From Neonectria sp. B-13 (taxonomy: Eukaryota; Ascomycota; Sordariomycetes; Hypocreales; Nectriaceae): 64,000 nucleotides of DNA. The translations under genes and the position numbers were made by a program. The stretch spans positions 2,108,001 through 2,172,000 of the forward strand of contig NOKP01000003.1 in the NCBI GenBank assembly GCA_002682825.1. The letters are read 5' to 3'. Below the pieces are notes generated by a model. That model searched no databases, was not told the origin of the DNA, and saw nothing but the letters and a program-made list of their open reading frames with translations. Below, in pieces: positions 38,565 to 49,507 of this stretch (the first letter of the stretch is position 1; every line of letters begins with the position of its first letter).

Positions 38565-39960
38565 ATGGCAGACCACGAGTTCTCTACCATCAAGCACAGC
38601 GACCACCTGCTGCTTGTACGTTTCTGCACCACCACACCATCTCCGTCTCCAACGTCTCAGACCATATTGCTAACCTACTCTCCTTCCCTCCAGGATCAAC
38701 CCCTCCTCCGCCTGCCCTCCGAGCTTCTCCGCAAAAACTTCCGCTCCGCCCACTTCACCATCGAAAAGGACACCTCCGCCCTCAAAACACTCCTCAAAGA
38801 CTCGGCCACCGCCGCCGTCTCCGGCCGCGCCTCCCAGCAGGATGTCCTGCGCAGCCTCGACTCCATGCTCGCCCGCATGCGTGGCGTCAAGCGCAAGCTT
38901 GTGACCTGTGCCGACGACGAAGCCCGCCTGCATGCCCACGCCGCCGCCCGCATCGCCCACCTCGATGAGCTCTACGCCATGACATCAGTCGACGACGTCA
39001 AGTACGAGGCCTGGAGCCGGAAGCGCCTCGATCGCCTGCTGGCAGACTACCTCCTGCGCCATGGCTACAACGAAAGTGCCAAGGAACTGGCCGAGCAGCG
39101 TGGCATGGAGAACTTGGTGGACATGGATACTTTTGTTGCTATGAGCCGCATTCGTGATGCCCTCATCAAAGGTAGTGTCACCGAGGCACTGAGCTGGTGT
39201 ACCGACAACAAGAAGGAGTTGCGCAAAATGGAGGTATGTCTTTGAATCCGCTGACTATTCCTCCTTTCCTGGCACCGTACAAGTCGCTAACCCCTCCGTC
39301 TAGAGTAAACTCGAGTTCATGCTTCGGTTCCAGCAGTACATTGAGCTCGTCCGCACTCAATCCTCAACCAAACTCACCGAGGCCATCACCCACGCAAAGA
39401 AGCACCTCATCCCCTACCGCGCCACCTTCCCCCGTGAAGTACAGCAGGCCTGCGGTCTTCTCGCCTTTCCCCCGAGCTCCCCGGCATCGGCTGCCTACGC
39501 CGATCTCTACAAACCCTCCCGCTGGACCGACCTCGCCGACCTCTTCGTCACAACACACAACAATCTTCTCGCCCTTCCTGCCGTGCCCCTCTTGCATGTC
39601 GCCCTGTCATCGGGCCTCTCTGCCCTCAAAACCCCAGCTTGCCACGCTCACTCTTCGTCTCCCGACTCCGCCCCCGCCTCATCCGATCCCACGGCCGCTG
39701 CGGCCTCTACTTTCGGACACGGTGTCTGCCCCATCTGCTCGACCGAGCTCAACGAACTGGCTCGTGGCGTCCCCTATGCTCACCACACCAAGAGCCACGT
39801 CGAACACGACCTCCGTCTCCTCCCCAACGGCTGCGTCTACGGCAAGGACCGCCTGGAGCAACAAGCCAAGAAGGGCGGGCTGAATGCAGACGAAGTCAAG
39901 GATCTGCGCACCGGCGAAGTTTTCCCAGTTGAGTCCCTCAAAAAGGTTTATATTACTTAG
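38565..39960 (+). CDS. fyv10: GID/CTLH E3 ligase subunit GID9 (FYV10, MAEA orthologue)
   Basis: GID9 is one of the two RING-like subunits of the GID (CTLH) ubiquitin ligase, which in yeast degrades gluconeogenic enzymes when glucose returns. Exons are 38565-38615, 38694-39233 and 39304-39960 (1248 nt, 415 residues). Order of domains: N-terminal helical region ([19 protein letters not shown]), LisH about 128-160 ([18 protein letters not shown]), CTLH about 161-215 ([19 protein letters not shown] ... [15 protein letters not shown]), CRA about 215-290, and a degenerate RING about 337-376 ([12 protein letters not shown] ... PYAHHTKSH). An Ala/Ser/Pro-rich insert separates CRA and RING. The closing segment ([14 protein letters not shown]) is typical of FYV10/MAEA and separates it from GID2/RMD5. 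It is divergent from CBF1 and convergent with CAF1. Confidence 0.93.
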
Positions 39961-40829
39961 TCCCCGATTCTCGCATTTTGAGCCTCTTGTACGGGCAGAG
40001 GGCCACATCGGGCACCATCAGGATATGCCTTTCTTCACACCTGAAGCCGGTAGGAAACTCTGTGTGCGAGGCAATCGCCATTAGCGTAGACTGGATCTGT
40101 GGATTCAAACCGCCTGCATTTTGTTATTGTTATATTGGGCACCGGCGTTGGAACGGGCAGTCGGGGCACACGGCGTCTAGGAAAGTCGACAGCACATAGC
40201 CATGTTAGATTGGTATACAAGCGTTTACAACTACCGAGTTTTACAAAAAAACCATACATCTTTACAGATTCCCTTCATGTGGAAACCTAAGTCAAGGGCA
40301 CAAGAGCTGTGTCCGCGCGCTGAAAGATTCTTAATGTTCCAATGTGCTAGGATAACCTTACAATACAGTGTGGCACCAACACCACCAAGCACACTCCCAA
40401 AAACTGCCTTGTTTCCCTCCCCCCATTCACCGTGCCTTTCCTTCCCAATGCCAGGCAAAAAATGACAAAGAAAACGACGATGGAAACAACCAACAGGACA
40501 GCAAAACTCCCCAAGAGCCGGAAACACCCCCATTCTTTCTCCCACTCGGTCTTCGTTGATAAACGCGAGTCGTTTCAGTGGTCCGACGGGGGATATACGA
40601 GAAACGACAAGAAACATAAGGTATAGAGGCTGCTCTGTCATCCATCTCCATAGGTCTCTTGGTGGTTATAGTACGGAAATGTTTGAGCGAGGGTTTGATG
40701 TGGATGTGGGCGTGGGCGTGATTATAGAGTTGACCAAGTAGATGGACGAATCAGAGCAGCCATTAGGCTTGTGTATCCTGAATGAGAGTATAGGGAATGT
40801 CCGGCATCTCAGTACAGAGTTTCTTCCGT
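39961..40829. other. Intergenic, convergent GID9 / CAF1 3' regions
   Basis: Holds the two 3' untranslated regions. No gene or notable repeat is seen. Confidence 0.5.
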
Positions 40830-42349
40830 TTATCGGTTATTCCCCGCAAAGGCAAAGCTGCCAAACACGCCGCCGCCGCCGCCGGGGGTCATAGGACCGG
40901 TGTTGGTAATACCATTGGTGTTGTGGCTCTGGGCTGCTGGCGTGGTGGCGAGACCAGCGTTAGTGGTGTTCGGGGTGCTCGGAGTGCCGTTTTGGCCATT
41001 GGAGCCGTCGGCGCCCTGGTTCATCATAGCTGCCATCATGAGGCTGACGTCGGGAATGCCCAGGCCCCAGACCTTGCCGACGTGCTCGTCAGGGATCTCG
41101 CCGTTGAAGATCTTGTCGCGCATCTGGAAGAAGACCTTGCCGGTGAGGAGGGAATCGGAGCCCGCCTGGTGGGCGGAGCCGACTCGCTTGATCTTGAGCG
41201 TCTCGGCAATATTCTCGAGGCCGGACTTGTGCTCAAACTTCTGCAGAATCTCGGTACTACTGGGATCGTTGGGGGTGAGCAGGCCAGAGTTGTGAAGCTT
41301 GATTGCGTGCTTCATCAAGTGCTTCACGTCGTAGGTCGTGGGGAAGTAGAGCTTCATCTTGTGGTCGAAGTCGACTTCGTCGTTGGGAAGGGGCGTGCAG
41401 ATGAGAAGCTTGGTGAGATAGCCAAAGTCGTAGCCACCGTGAAACGAGATCCATCGTACGTTATCGAAGCACACAAGACCGGAGGGGATAAGGAGAGAGG
41501 CGAAGTCGTGGGGGTCGATGCCGTCGCGCTCCAGGAGGTTGAAGTCAATGCCGGCTTGCTGAAGGGATTCGATCGACTTCTCGTTGTACATGTCGTCCTT
41601 GAGGGCGAACTTGAAGTTGAACTGCCAGGAGCAGGGGAATGGTCCTTGGGTTGCTGTTCTTCGCGCAGCCATGCCAAGGTCGGGGTCGTTTGCTGCGGGG
41701 CGCGGGGGAGGGGTCTCGCCATCCTCGTTGAAGAGGGTCAGGCCGATCTGGATGACCTTGAGCATGTCGACGTTTGTGCGGAGGCATTGGTAGTGATAGT
41801 CGCTCTTCCCTCGGAAGCCACCCATTGGTCTCGACACAACACCGGGGAATTCGGTATCCTTTTGACGCGATTAGCAGAACTCGGCGTGGTGGTGTAGGGC
41901 CGGCGCTTCCTTACCATGGCAATATACGGGTACTTATCCACCAAGTCCCGCAACACGGCCATTTCCTCGTGCAAGTTGTGTTTCCACACCTCTCGTATCC
42001 TACCCTTATTCGGGTGCGTCCTCATTGTCGTGTGATCCATCAAGACATTATGCTGCACCTGGCCGCCGTGCTGGGGCTGTTGTAGGCCGGCACCGGGGCC
42101 ATGCGCAAAGCCCATGCGCGCGCTTTGGCTACCAAATCCCGAGTCGGCGAACCCTGCAGCAGCACCGTTGAGGCCAGCCCCGAAGGCATTGCTGTTGGCG
42201 CCGGCGAAGGGGCTGATCCCCGCATTGGCGTTGAGGTACTGGTTGGAGCCGAGGTGGCCCTGGGGTTGTCCGTGGGAGGGGAAGCCGCCTTGGTGGTAGG
42301 GCGCGGCGACGCCAGGCCCGGCGCCGAAGCCGCGTAGTTGTGGCGGCAT
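40830..42349 (-). CDS. pop2: CCR4-NOT deadenylase CAF1/POP2
   Basis: CAF1/POP2 is a DEDD-type 3'-5' exonuclease that shortens mRNA poly(A) tails within CCR4-NOT. Exon 1 is 42349-41915 and exon 2 is 41858-40830 (1464 nt, 487 residues). The nuclease domain begins at IREVWKHNLHEEMAVLRDL (about residue 115). The catalytic DxE motif (DTEFPG) is the very first codon group of exon 2, so the intron abuts the active site. The other acidic residues are in FHGGYDFGYL and the HQAGSD motif. The Gly/Ala/Gln-rich N-terminus (about 110 residues) and Gly/Asn/Thr-rich C-terminus are low-complexity, common in filamentous fungi. The frame upstream of ATG 42349 is open for a further stretch up to a TAG, so a 5' extension through another intron is possible. 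It is divergent from NDUFB3. Confidence 0.94.
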
Positions 42350-43128
42350 AGGAGAGGCGTTGGGGTAATCGTTCAGGTAGCTATAGATACGGGGATGCGG
42401 AGGGCTCGGGGTGAAAACGAAGCCGGAACGGGGGTGTTTGGGCGGCGGTCTTGGCGGTCTCTAACGCGACGTAGGGGAGGGGTGGGTGGTGTCTCGACGG
42501 CCGCGACGGCTGCTCATTGAGATGGCGGGGATCGAGGAGGGCTCCGCGAGGTCGATCACAGACCGGCTGGGGGTTCGGTGCGGCGGAGCGGTGGTGCGGA
42601 ATGATGCGGCGCAGAGTGGTGCGGTGTCGGCGTGGGGATACGATACAATGCCAGGACCAAAGGGAGACCGGATGCGTAAAAATACACGCGGACCGGGATG
42701 AAGGCCGGGAGATCGGACGGGCAGCGGGGTCCTGGGGCGAGATGCGTGAGTTGGCGATGTTCTGTTGCTCGGGGGCGCGGGGAAGAGGATTAAAAAGACT
42801 TTGGTTGATGTGAGGTTGATAACCGTATGCTTTCTGCCCAGCAGCAGAACAGACGGAGCAAGCCAGCGAACGACTCACTAGAGCGATGCAGGGCAGAAAG
42901 AGAAGATGGTCCGTGCGCTGCGTTTGCTGGCGACCCGGAGCGACGGGGTACCTTTGATCCGGCCGTCGTCCTGTCCCATCCAGTCCAGTCCAGCGGGTGC
43001 TAAGGGAAGTGGGACAAGGGATTGAATTGGCTGGCTCTCCATTCGCCCAGTTCCGTCGTCTTGTCGTCCGTCGTCCGTCGTCTGTCGTTCCGTCACAACC
43101 ACCACGAGCCCGCGCGAATCCCTTCACG
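42350..43128. other. Intergenic, divergent CAF1 / NDUFB3 promoter
   Basis: About 780 bp. A long GC-rich ORF on the minus strand here has no recognisable product and is probably chance. The CAF1 5' untranslated region lies at its left side. Confidence 0.45.
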
Positions 43129-43564
43129 ATGCTTCCCACCGCGTACGCCCGCCCCGACCCCGTTGCCGCTCCCTCGCTGGACGACGCAATGCCCCCCCTC
43201 ACCTCCAATTGAGCCGTCGTCGCTGACCCCAGTCCCCCAAAAACAGAGTCCTACGAGCGGCGGCCCGCGGGCCCAAGCCCAACATCACCGGCTTCAACAT
43301 GCGGGCCTTCAAGGAAGCCACCGGCCAGCCCCGATACGATCCCTGGGAGCGAAAGTGCGTCAGGAAGTGAACAGAGTCACCCCACGAATGCTAACCACAA
43401 CCCGCAGTGAGGCCTGGCGATACACCGGCACCTTCTCCCGCTGGAACCGCTTCAAGAACGCCTTCCCCGGCCTGGGCATCGCGTCCGTAGCCTTCGCCGG
43501 CTACTGCGGCTACGAGTACTTCTTCCTCGAGGAGGAGCACCACCACGGCGAGGAGCACCACTAG
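43129..43564 (+). CDS. NADH:ubiquinone oxidoreductase subunit NDUFB3 (B12)
   Basis: This is an accessory subunit of mitochondrial complex I, membrane arm. My model uses exons 43129-43142 (14 nt), 43247-43354 and 43408-43564, giving 279 nt and 92 residues. The first intron has a GTACGC donor, a GCTGAC branch word and an ACAG acceptor; the second has GTGCGT, GCTAAC and GCAG. The core KPNITGFNMRAFKEATG and YDPWERNEAWRYTG is the family signature. A single hydrophobic helix lies at about residues 61-80 (FPGLGIASVAFAGYCGYEYF), and a Glu/His-rich tail ends the protein. The first exon encodes only MLPTA, and the ATG at 43189 in exon 1's frame runs into a TGA, so the tiny exon is needed to reach the core frame. 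An alternative is initiation at ATG 43299, which would drop 22 residues. Confidence 0.85.
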
Positions 43565-44231
43565 TGGAGCGGCATGTACGAGAGAACGGGCGAGGGAGGA
43601 AAAAGATGATGCGATGAGGGAAGCATGCCTGGTGTGTACATATATCTCGCGCGCCGAGAAGCACAGAATCTCAGGCTACGGAACCGGCCAATACAAAAAA
43701 AAAAACTATCCAAGTCGACGGCCGGTGAACTCGTGATCGTGGGCTTCAGGTGTATGGCACAATGGTGAGGAACAGCCTCTTGAAGTGTTGCGTGATTAGA
43801 TCCGTGACATGGCGGCCCCTCAACCTGGAAGGTGGCAGATGAACACCCTCCCTGCTTAGTTCTGGAGATGGCCATTGATACCTCCTTGCCTGATATCTTA
43901 CAGTGTAGAGAGATGCATGTTGGGCTCTACACTATTGCGGTCCTGAAAACACAGGAGATGAGTCAAAACAACGTAGCCGCATGCATGGTACGACACATGA
44001 ACATGATATCACAGTATCAAAATTGATCTGTCATCTGGTAGGTATCTGGATATGCCTTTCGAGGAGTCTTCCTCTACTCGCTAAAATAGAAACGTATAAA
44101 CAATTCTTCCTCCAATTCAGAATGGTATCAAATGCCCCCAAAACGCCGTATATATCCCATCCACCAACACCGAATAATGAAAACCCCAATCCACAATACC
44201 GCCCACTACAAATAAAGATCATTTGGGCGCG
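43565..44231. other. Intergenic, convergent 3' regions
   Basis: Two 3' untranslated regions. A 10-A run sits near 43695. No gene is seen. Confidence 0.5.
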
Positions 44232-45860
44232 TCATAGTACGAATCCGTTCACGACGTCCAAAGCGCCTTCAACCGCCGTTTCTAGCTCTTGCACTCTGGT
44301 CTTAAGTCCCTTATTTTCGTCCTTGAGAAGACTGACAGTATCCCAGGCCACGCTGGCATCTTGTCCCTGACAGTTTCGACAGCCGTTTGCGCCTCCCGCC
44401 AAGTCATCGTCCTTGGACTCATTAGAGTAGCCCTTGAACAGTTTTTGAAACGTTGTCATCTGAGGATTGCTGGTTCTGCTATGGCGTGGCGGCTCCAGCA
44501 TCCCCGACTTGTGTTGGCCAGTAGGCGTGTGAGAAGGGCTGATCTCTGACATGATCGTGGCATTGGTTGGGCTCCGAGACCGAGAAAATATGCTAGCCTC
44601 ATCTATGCTTTCCTCGTCGGTATCGAGGCTCATATCGGATTTTGACGTGGCAGTGCTTTTTCTCCAGTTCCCTTTTTGGCGGTCTTCGTCGATGCCGAGA
44701 TCTTCCGATACGGTCGAGGCCTCAGAGGAAGGTACACACTTCTCCTGGGCGGCTTGCTCGTCTGCTCGCGACCTCTTTTCCTGAGCCAGCTCTTGGAGCA
44801 ACGAGGCCATTGTCTCTTCTCGCTCGGCGGCTCGACGAGCCATTTCCTCCAGCTGCATTTTCAGATGTTGAACCCGTATCTCCACCTCTTCCTTCTCCTC
44901 ATCTTGCGCGTCGCGCTCAGCCTTCAGCTCCTGATAATCAATGGTGCGTTGTTGATAGGCGCCTTGGAACTTGCCGAGCAGGCCGGTGGCGATCATTTGG
45001 AGATTCTTGAAGGCCGCTGGCGAAAAGGCAATTCCATCGGCGGGCGGACCACCGGGGAAGAGGGCGGATTCGATATCGAGGTTCATGAGTTCGTCGTTTT
45101 GGGGCACGGTGACCGGGGTGCTAGTCATATCCTTGAGAGTCGAGGCTGGAGAGGAGAAGAACGCGAAGCGAGAACTTCCGGAAGGAGAGCCTATCTTGGG
45201 CGTGGATGAAGCGCTACGCGTTCTGGAAGATGTGGCATTGATGGAGGGTGGAGGGTGAGAGTCCGAGGCAGGCGCGCTTGTCCGTGAGAACCACCGAGAG
45301 AGAGGACTGGTATCCGGAGCTGAAGCTTGTGACGGAGCGGCCATCGTGGTTGGGTCCGCGGTTTTCACGTTGGGCTTCCTCCTGTCACCGGTGTAAGCCA
45401 TGTCGACGGAACCAAAGCCGTTCTGGCTGACGCGGGGGCCTGTGGTCGGGGTCGTCAAGTAGTAGCCGACGCCCTGGGAGCTGTCGGAGTAGGAGATGGA
45501 GTTGCGCAATGGGGAGCGGTGCTTTGGGGATCCGGCATCTACATGGAAGCCCGTGTCGCGACGTCGAGGGGAGAGGGGCGGCGGCGATTGGGGTAACGAT
45601 GGAGCTGTAGGTGACGATGGTGAGACTGTTGGAGTGACGGTGGGACTTGAACTCGAGCTAGAGACGAGCGGGAGTGTTTCTGTTCTTGTTTCTGCTAGAT
45701 GGAGCTGAGAGTCGAGAGAAGGTGACGAAGCAGGCCCAGGGGCAGTAGAACCGGTTGCGGATAGAGTAGCAGAACCAGGGGTCGTAGGACGAAGTCGGCA
45801 GTCAAGGCGAAGTTGGAGTTGGTTGAGCCCCTGGCTCGACGAGGAACGGGACTCTAGCAT
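44232..45860 (-). CDS. Ser/Pro-rich coiled-coil protein, function unknown
   Basis: This is an intact, apparently intronless 542-residue ORF. I do not recognise a named family. The first 270 residues are Ser/Thr/Pro-rich and disordered, with many SP/TP sites. A motif LFPGGPPADGIAFSPAAFKNLQMIA precedes a long coiled coil at about residues 303-375 (heptads in AERDAQDEEKEEVEIRVQ and onward, Glu/Lys/Arg-rich). A second disordered part contains more SP sites. The C-terminus has a CxxC pair (GCRNCQGQ, about 488-491) and a final heptad stretch (LLKDENKGLKTRVQELE). The CxxC plus terminal helix looks the most conserved-looking part. A scaffolding or cytoskeletal role is only a guess. A GATGGA hexamer repeat lies in its 5' flank (46091-46114). 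Confidence 0.7.
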   Translation of the reverse strand: MLESRSSSSQGLNQLQLRLDCRLRPTTPGSATLSATGSTAPGPASSPSLDSQLHLAETRTETLPLVSSSSSSPTVTPTVSPSSPTAPSLPQSPPPLSPRRRDTGFHVDAGSPKHRSPLRNSISYSDSSQGVGYYLTTPTTGPRVSQNGFGSVDMAYTGDRRKPNVKTADPTTMAAPSQASAPDTSPLSRWFSRTSAPASDSHPPPSINATSSRTRSASSTPKIGSPSGSSRFAFFSSPASTLKDMTSTPVTVPQNDELMNLDIESALFPGGPPADGIAFSPAAFKNLQMIATGLLGKFQGAYQQRTIDYQELKAERDAQDEEKEEVEIRVQHLKMQLEEMARRAAEREETMASLLQELAQEKRSRADEQAAQEKCVPSSEASTVSEDLGIDEDRQKGNWRKSTATSKSDMSLDTDEESIDEASIFSRSRSPTNATIMSEISPSHTPTGQHKSGMLEPPRHSRTSNPQMTTFQKLFKGYSNESKDDDLAGGANGCRNCQGQDASVAWDTVSLLKDENKGLKTRVQELETAVEGALDVVNGFVL

Positions 45861-48235
45861 GATGGGCTAACGTTTCGAGGTGGGACCCTTTTGGGGAGCA
45901 CGGAGGTCGACGACGGACAGATCCAGACGGCGGAGATGAAGGCGACAGGGGGGGTGTGCGCAAGGAGGGAAATGGAGCCGGTGTGTGCCATGCGTGGGTG
46001 TGGACTGGGAAGCAGGGACCCACGAGGGAGAGTTTATGAATGTCTGAGAAGAGGCGAGGGGACGACGAAGGATGGAGGAGAAGGATGGAAGATGGAGATG
46101 GAGATGGAGATGGAGGACGGAGGAGGATGGACGATGGAGACCCCGGAGCCAGAACGTCGTCGGAAGAAGGTCGCCTGCAGCCCAGGACAACAACACAAGC
46201 TCCGCTTCGTCTGCAAGGCAACCGGACGCCGAGGATGCCGTAACCACTACGGAGCACTCTGTATTTGTACGTACGTACGTAGTAGTTACGTATAGCACGT
46301 ACGGATAGCAAGTACGGATACTAAGACGGTAGATGGTCCGATGCACAGACTGAGCAGACCCAAGCAGCAAGAGCAGAAACCCCCGCGCGTGGCCAAGTCC
46401 GGTTGGGTGGGCTAGGATGGGATTGTGGATTGTTGTCGCGGCGGATTGGGTGTTTCCAGTTGCGGGTTGCCAGTGGTGGGTGGTTGGTAGCGAGAGGCCT
46501 TACCACGTACGTGCGAGTCAGGGCAATATTAATACTCGACACCTAAAACCGAGGAGATAGTAGATGCTATTCGCATGTAGCTCTCATGGTTGGATACCGC
46601 AAATCGTTCACCGCACATTCATTTACGATAAAACCCCGCACCTTGCAATTCCCAAGCCTCGAAACATCAACCAGAACCATCGGACACTCAATCCGGTGGC
46701 AGAATGTCTCGTCGTTCAAGTCACATCCAGGCCACATGCAAGCCGCTCTTGGACAAGCACCATGCTCGAGGAATGCCACACGTGCGTCACGCTTCACGCC
46801 CACGCCCTGCGCGGCCCGCAATCGGGTGACGGGAGCTGCTGCTATCCATCCGTCCTACACGTCTACGGAGTAGATCCATTTAATGGTCTCGATGGTTCAA
46901 ATTCCAGCGGTCCTCGGTCTAAGACCTCTGTACAATGCTGCGAACGGCCCGTGAGGAATGCCATGAGCGCCAGCTTAGTCCCGGTTGCGCCTTGCCTGTC
47001 CTCTCGTGACCTCTACATAGTATTTCGTGCTACCAGCAGTGTCATCGGCGGGTTGCCGTTGAACAGGGATGGTGCATGAGGGATGACTGCAGCAGTCTTG
47101 AAGAGTTCCAGAGTGCTGCACAGTTTGACAGTGCACGCTCAGCGGGATGATCCATCCTTTAGCGGGCCTGAACCTCTGGAGGGGGGAACTACGTGGGAGC
47201 TGTGTGGGAAGGCCATACTACATCCACTTATGCTCTGACCGTGTGGCTGTTAGCGTGTGTTCGTGGCTGTTAGTGGATATCCGTGGCGGTCTTTAGGGGT
47301 TCATGGCAGCCTCAGCATGGACGAAAGCTACTAACAAAGGAGCGTCTCGAAGCTCTCAAGCGGACGGGAGGTGGTTCCTAGCATCAGAAGCAGCATCAGA
47401 GGCAGGACAGACAGATAGATGCAGATTACCTGATATCAAGCCAGTAACCCGCTCAATTGACAGTTCGACTCATTTTCATCGATGCTTCTATTCTCGCTTC
47501 CGACTTAGAGCCCTTTTGCCAGCTACCAGCAAGACACCTCGTTGAATGCTGAACGGATCACAACCTCAGTCAAGGATGAAGCAGTCCTGGTGGTGGCATC
47601 CTGCAAAAAAGGCACGATACCTGATCTTGGTCAACCTTTCTCTCCTCATTTCCATTATATCGCCAATGCAAACCAGGAAGCCAGCTGCCCTCATTCTTCA
47701 GTCCCTGCGTCATCATCACCCCCAAAAACGGCCGTCTCTGTCACCTTCCATCTGACATCCTCAGCTATCACCTGCCTAGCCAACCTCAACCTGCCTGCCC
47801 TCTTTCCACGGCACGAGTAAGGTGCTCAGAGACGTAGTAACTACCTTCCGTAGCAGCAAAAAACAGCGATCAGTTCCATTTCTTGGGAGCAACATTGCCG
47901 AAGATCTCCTGCTCTGCCTCGATCCTCCACCTCTTCCCTCAACTCGTAACTTCCCAATTGCGCTCAACATCGTCATCATCATCGCCATGTCCAGGAAGGA
48001 CCATACTCAACCCCCTGAGCCATAAAACCACCTCTCCTCGTCCCCTCGTCTTCTCCTCTCTCTGTCATCTCTCTCCATCGGCCAAGTTTCTCTTCATCCA
48101 TTCTGTTCTGGCCTCCCGAGCCTTGCATTATCATTCCCCATCAACATTGACGTCTCGTTGCTTCACTTCACTTTGCTCCGTTTCTTTGTCTGACTTTACT
48201 CGACTTCCCTTCACGTTTCTTACACGGCCGACACT
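45861..48235. other. Intergenic, divergent coiled-coil / SUR7-like promoter region
   Basis: About 2.4 kb. It contains the GATGGA repeat, a TACG run (about 46265-46280), and a pyrimidine-rich leader just before the SUR7-like start (about 47960-48230), likely 5' untranslated region. No gene is supported. Confidence 0.45.
46091..46114. repeat. GATGGA x4 perfect hexamer repeat
   Basis: Four exact copies, with degenerate GGAG/GATGG flanks over about 46071-46143. It lies about 230 bp upstream of the coiled-coil gene start and is purine-rich on the plus strand. Confidence 0.8.
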
Positions 48236-48928
48236 ATGGGTTCCCTCAAAGCCCTGGCCTTCGGCAAGCTCCCTCGCATCATCCTCACTGCTTTGCTCGT
48301 CTTCTTCGCCCTCTTCAGTCTAGTCGTCTTCGTGCTATCTTCTGTCGCCACGTCCAGAGTCAAAAACTGCGATGAACCTTGGTACGAACATGTCACTGCC
48401 CGATTCCGCGACTACGACGACGACGGCTACAAAATAGTCGACAAGGAGGAGGAGACATGCGATTACTTCGCCTGGATCCCATACTTTCTGCTCGCAGCTG
48501 CCTCATTTCTTGCGTCGGCTTCAGTCTTCTCGGTCCTCGTTTACATTTTCCTCCTCCCTAAGGACGCTGGCCGCTTCGTGCCCCGTTACATCTTCCATGT
48601 CATGGCATTCATCATCCTCATCTCGGTGCCTGCCTTCTTCCTCGGATGGAAATATGAGGGCCCCTGGACACACCACCTCGAACCCGAGACGTCACTCACG
48701 GTCAAGGTGACACTTGTTTTCGGTCACATCTATCTGTAAGTCACCTCCATTCTCTTGAAGCATGATCAAACTGACTAACATGGTCCCAGGTTTCTTGCCA
48801 CCCTCATTGCCTTGACGGCACTCATCCTGGATTTCCCATTGCGCACTGGTCCCCGGGGGGATGGAAAGCCCATGTCCCGCAATCCCAGCGATGCTTCCAA
48901 TCAGGCGCAGCGCGGCATGGCTGCTTGA
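48236..48928 (+). CDS. Four-helix membrane protein, SUR7/PalI-like
   Basis: This is a predicted plasma-membrane protein with the topology of the SUR7/PalI family (eisosome or pH-signalling tetraspanners); the precise member is not clear. Exon 1 is 48236-48735 and exon 2 is 48790-48928 (639 nt, 212 residues). Four hydrophobic segments are visible: about 15-38, 80-107, 118-138 and 155-182, the last crossing the intron. The first extracellular loop holds two Cys (about 45 and 75) and an acidic stretch DYDDDGYKIVDKEEE. The tail is short and Ser/Asn-rich. The intron has a GTAAGT donor and a CTAAC branch. The start ATGGGT has context ctATGGg. SUR7 family is inferred from topology, not from a diagnostic motif. 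Confidence 0.75.
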
Positions 48929-49507
48929 TCCAAGACAACCATGAGGAAGAGGTAGAGACGGTGCCGGATCACCGATCACGTTGCAGAGTTGACAAGGAGG
49001 ATGTGGGTATGCTTAGCTTAGCATTGCATTTTTAGTGTTGGGACAGATTCAAGAGGGCGGGGGGTTGAAGGGCGTTAAGGTGTTTTGTGGTTTCCATGGT
49101 TTAGATGGCACTCGTTATTACGATAGATCGTTAATGGCAAGGCAGTGCTAATCAGTGACGATCTCCAAGTCAAGTAGTGATTGATGATCCATTGTTGTAC
49201 TGTCTCACGCCATTGGGAAACTGTCCATATCCGTTCCGCTACAAATCCATCTCCGGAACTCCTCTAAAATGCAGCCATGTAGTAGTGGGCTTGGAATGCC
49301 AACAATTGATGTTGAGACACACTCCATCTCACCCAGGGCGAAAGCAGAAATTCCAAAAACACCCGCTCTGCCATCCCTTTTCGAACACTTTGCGTATGCC
49401 AATCCAAAGTAGCCAATCGCCCTCCAGGCGTCTCGTCGGTACTTGAGCACCGAGCTGTCGCCCCCTCCGGCCTAATTGCAGAACGGAGGCTACGCATCAT
49501 AGGTCAC
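48929..49507. other. Intergenic, convergent 3' regions
   Basis: Two 3' untranslated regions; no gene or repeat seen. Confidence 0.5.

Noticed and set aside
42381..43208. 275-codon minus-strand ORF between CAF1 and NDUFB3
   Set aside because: GC-rich promoter DNA; it overlaps the NDUFB3 first exon antisense and has no recognisable product.
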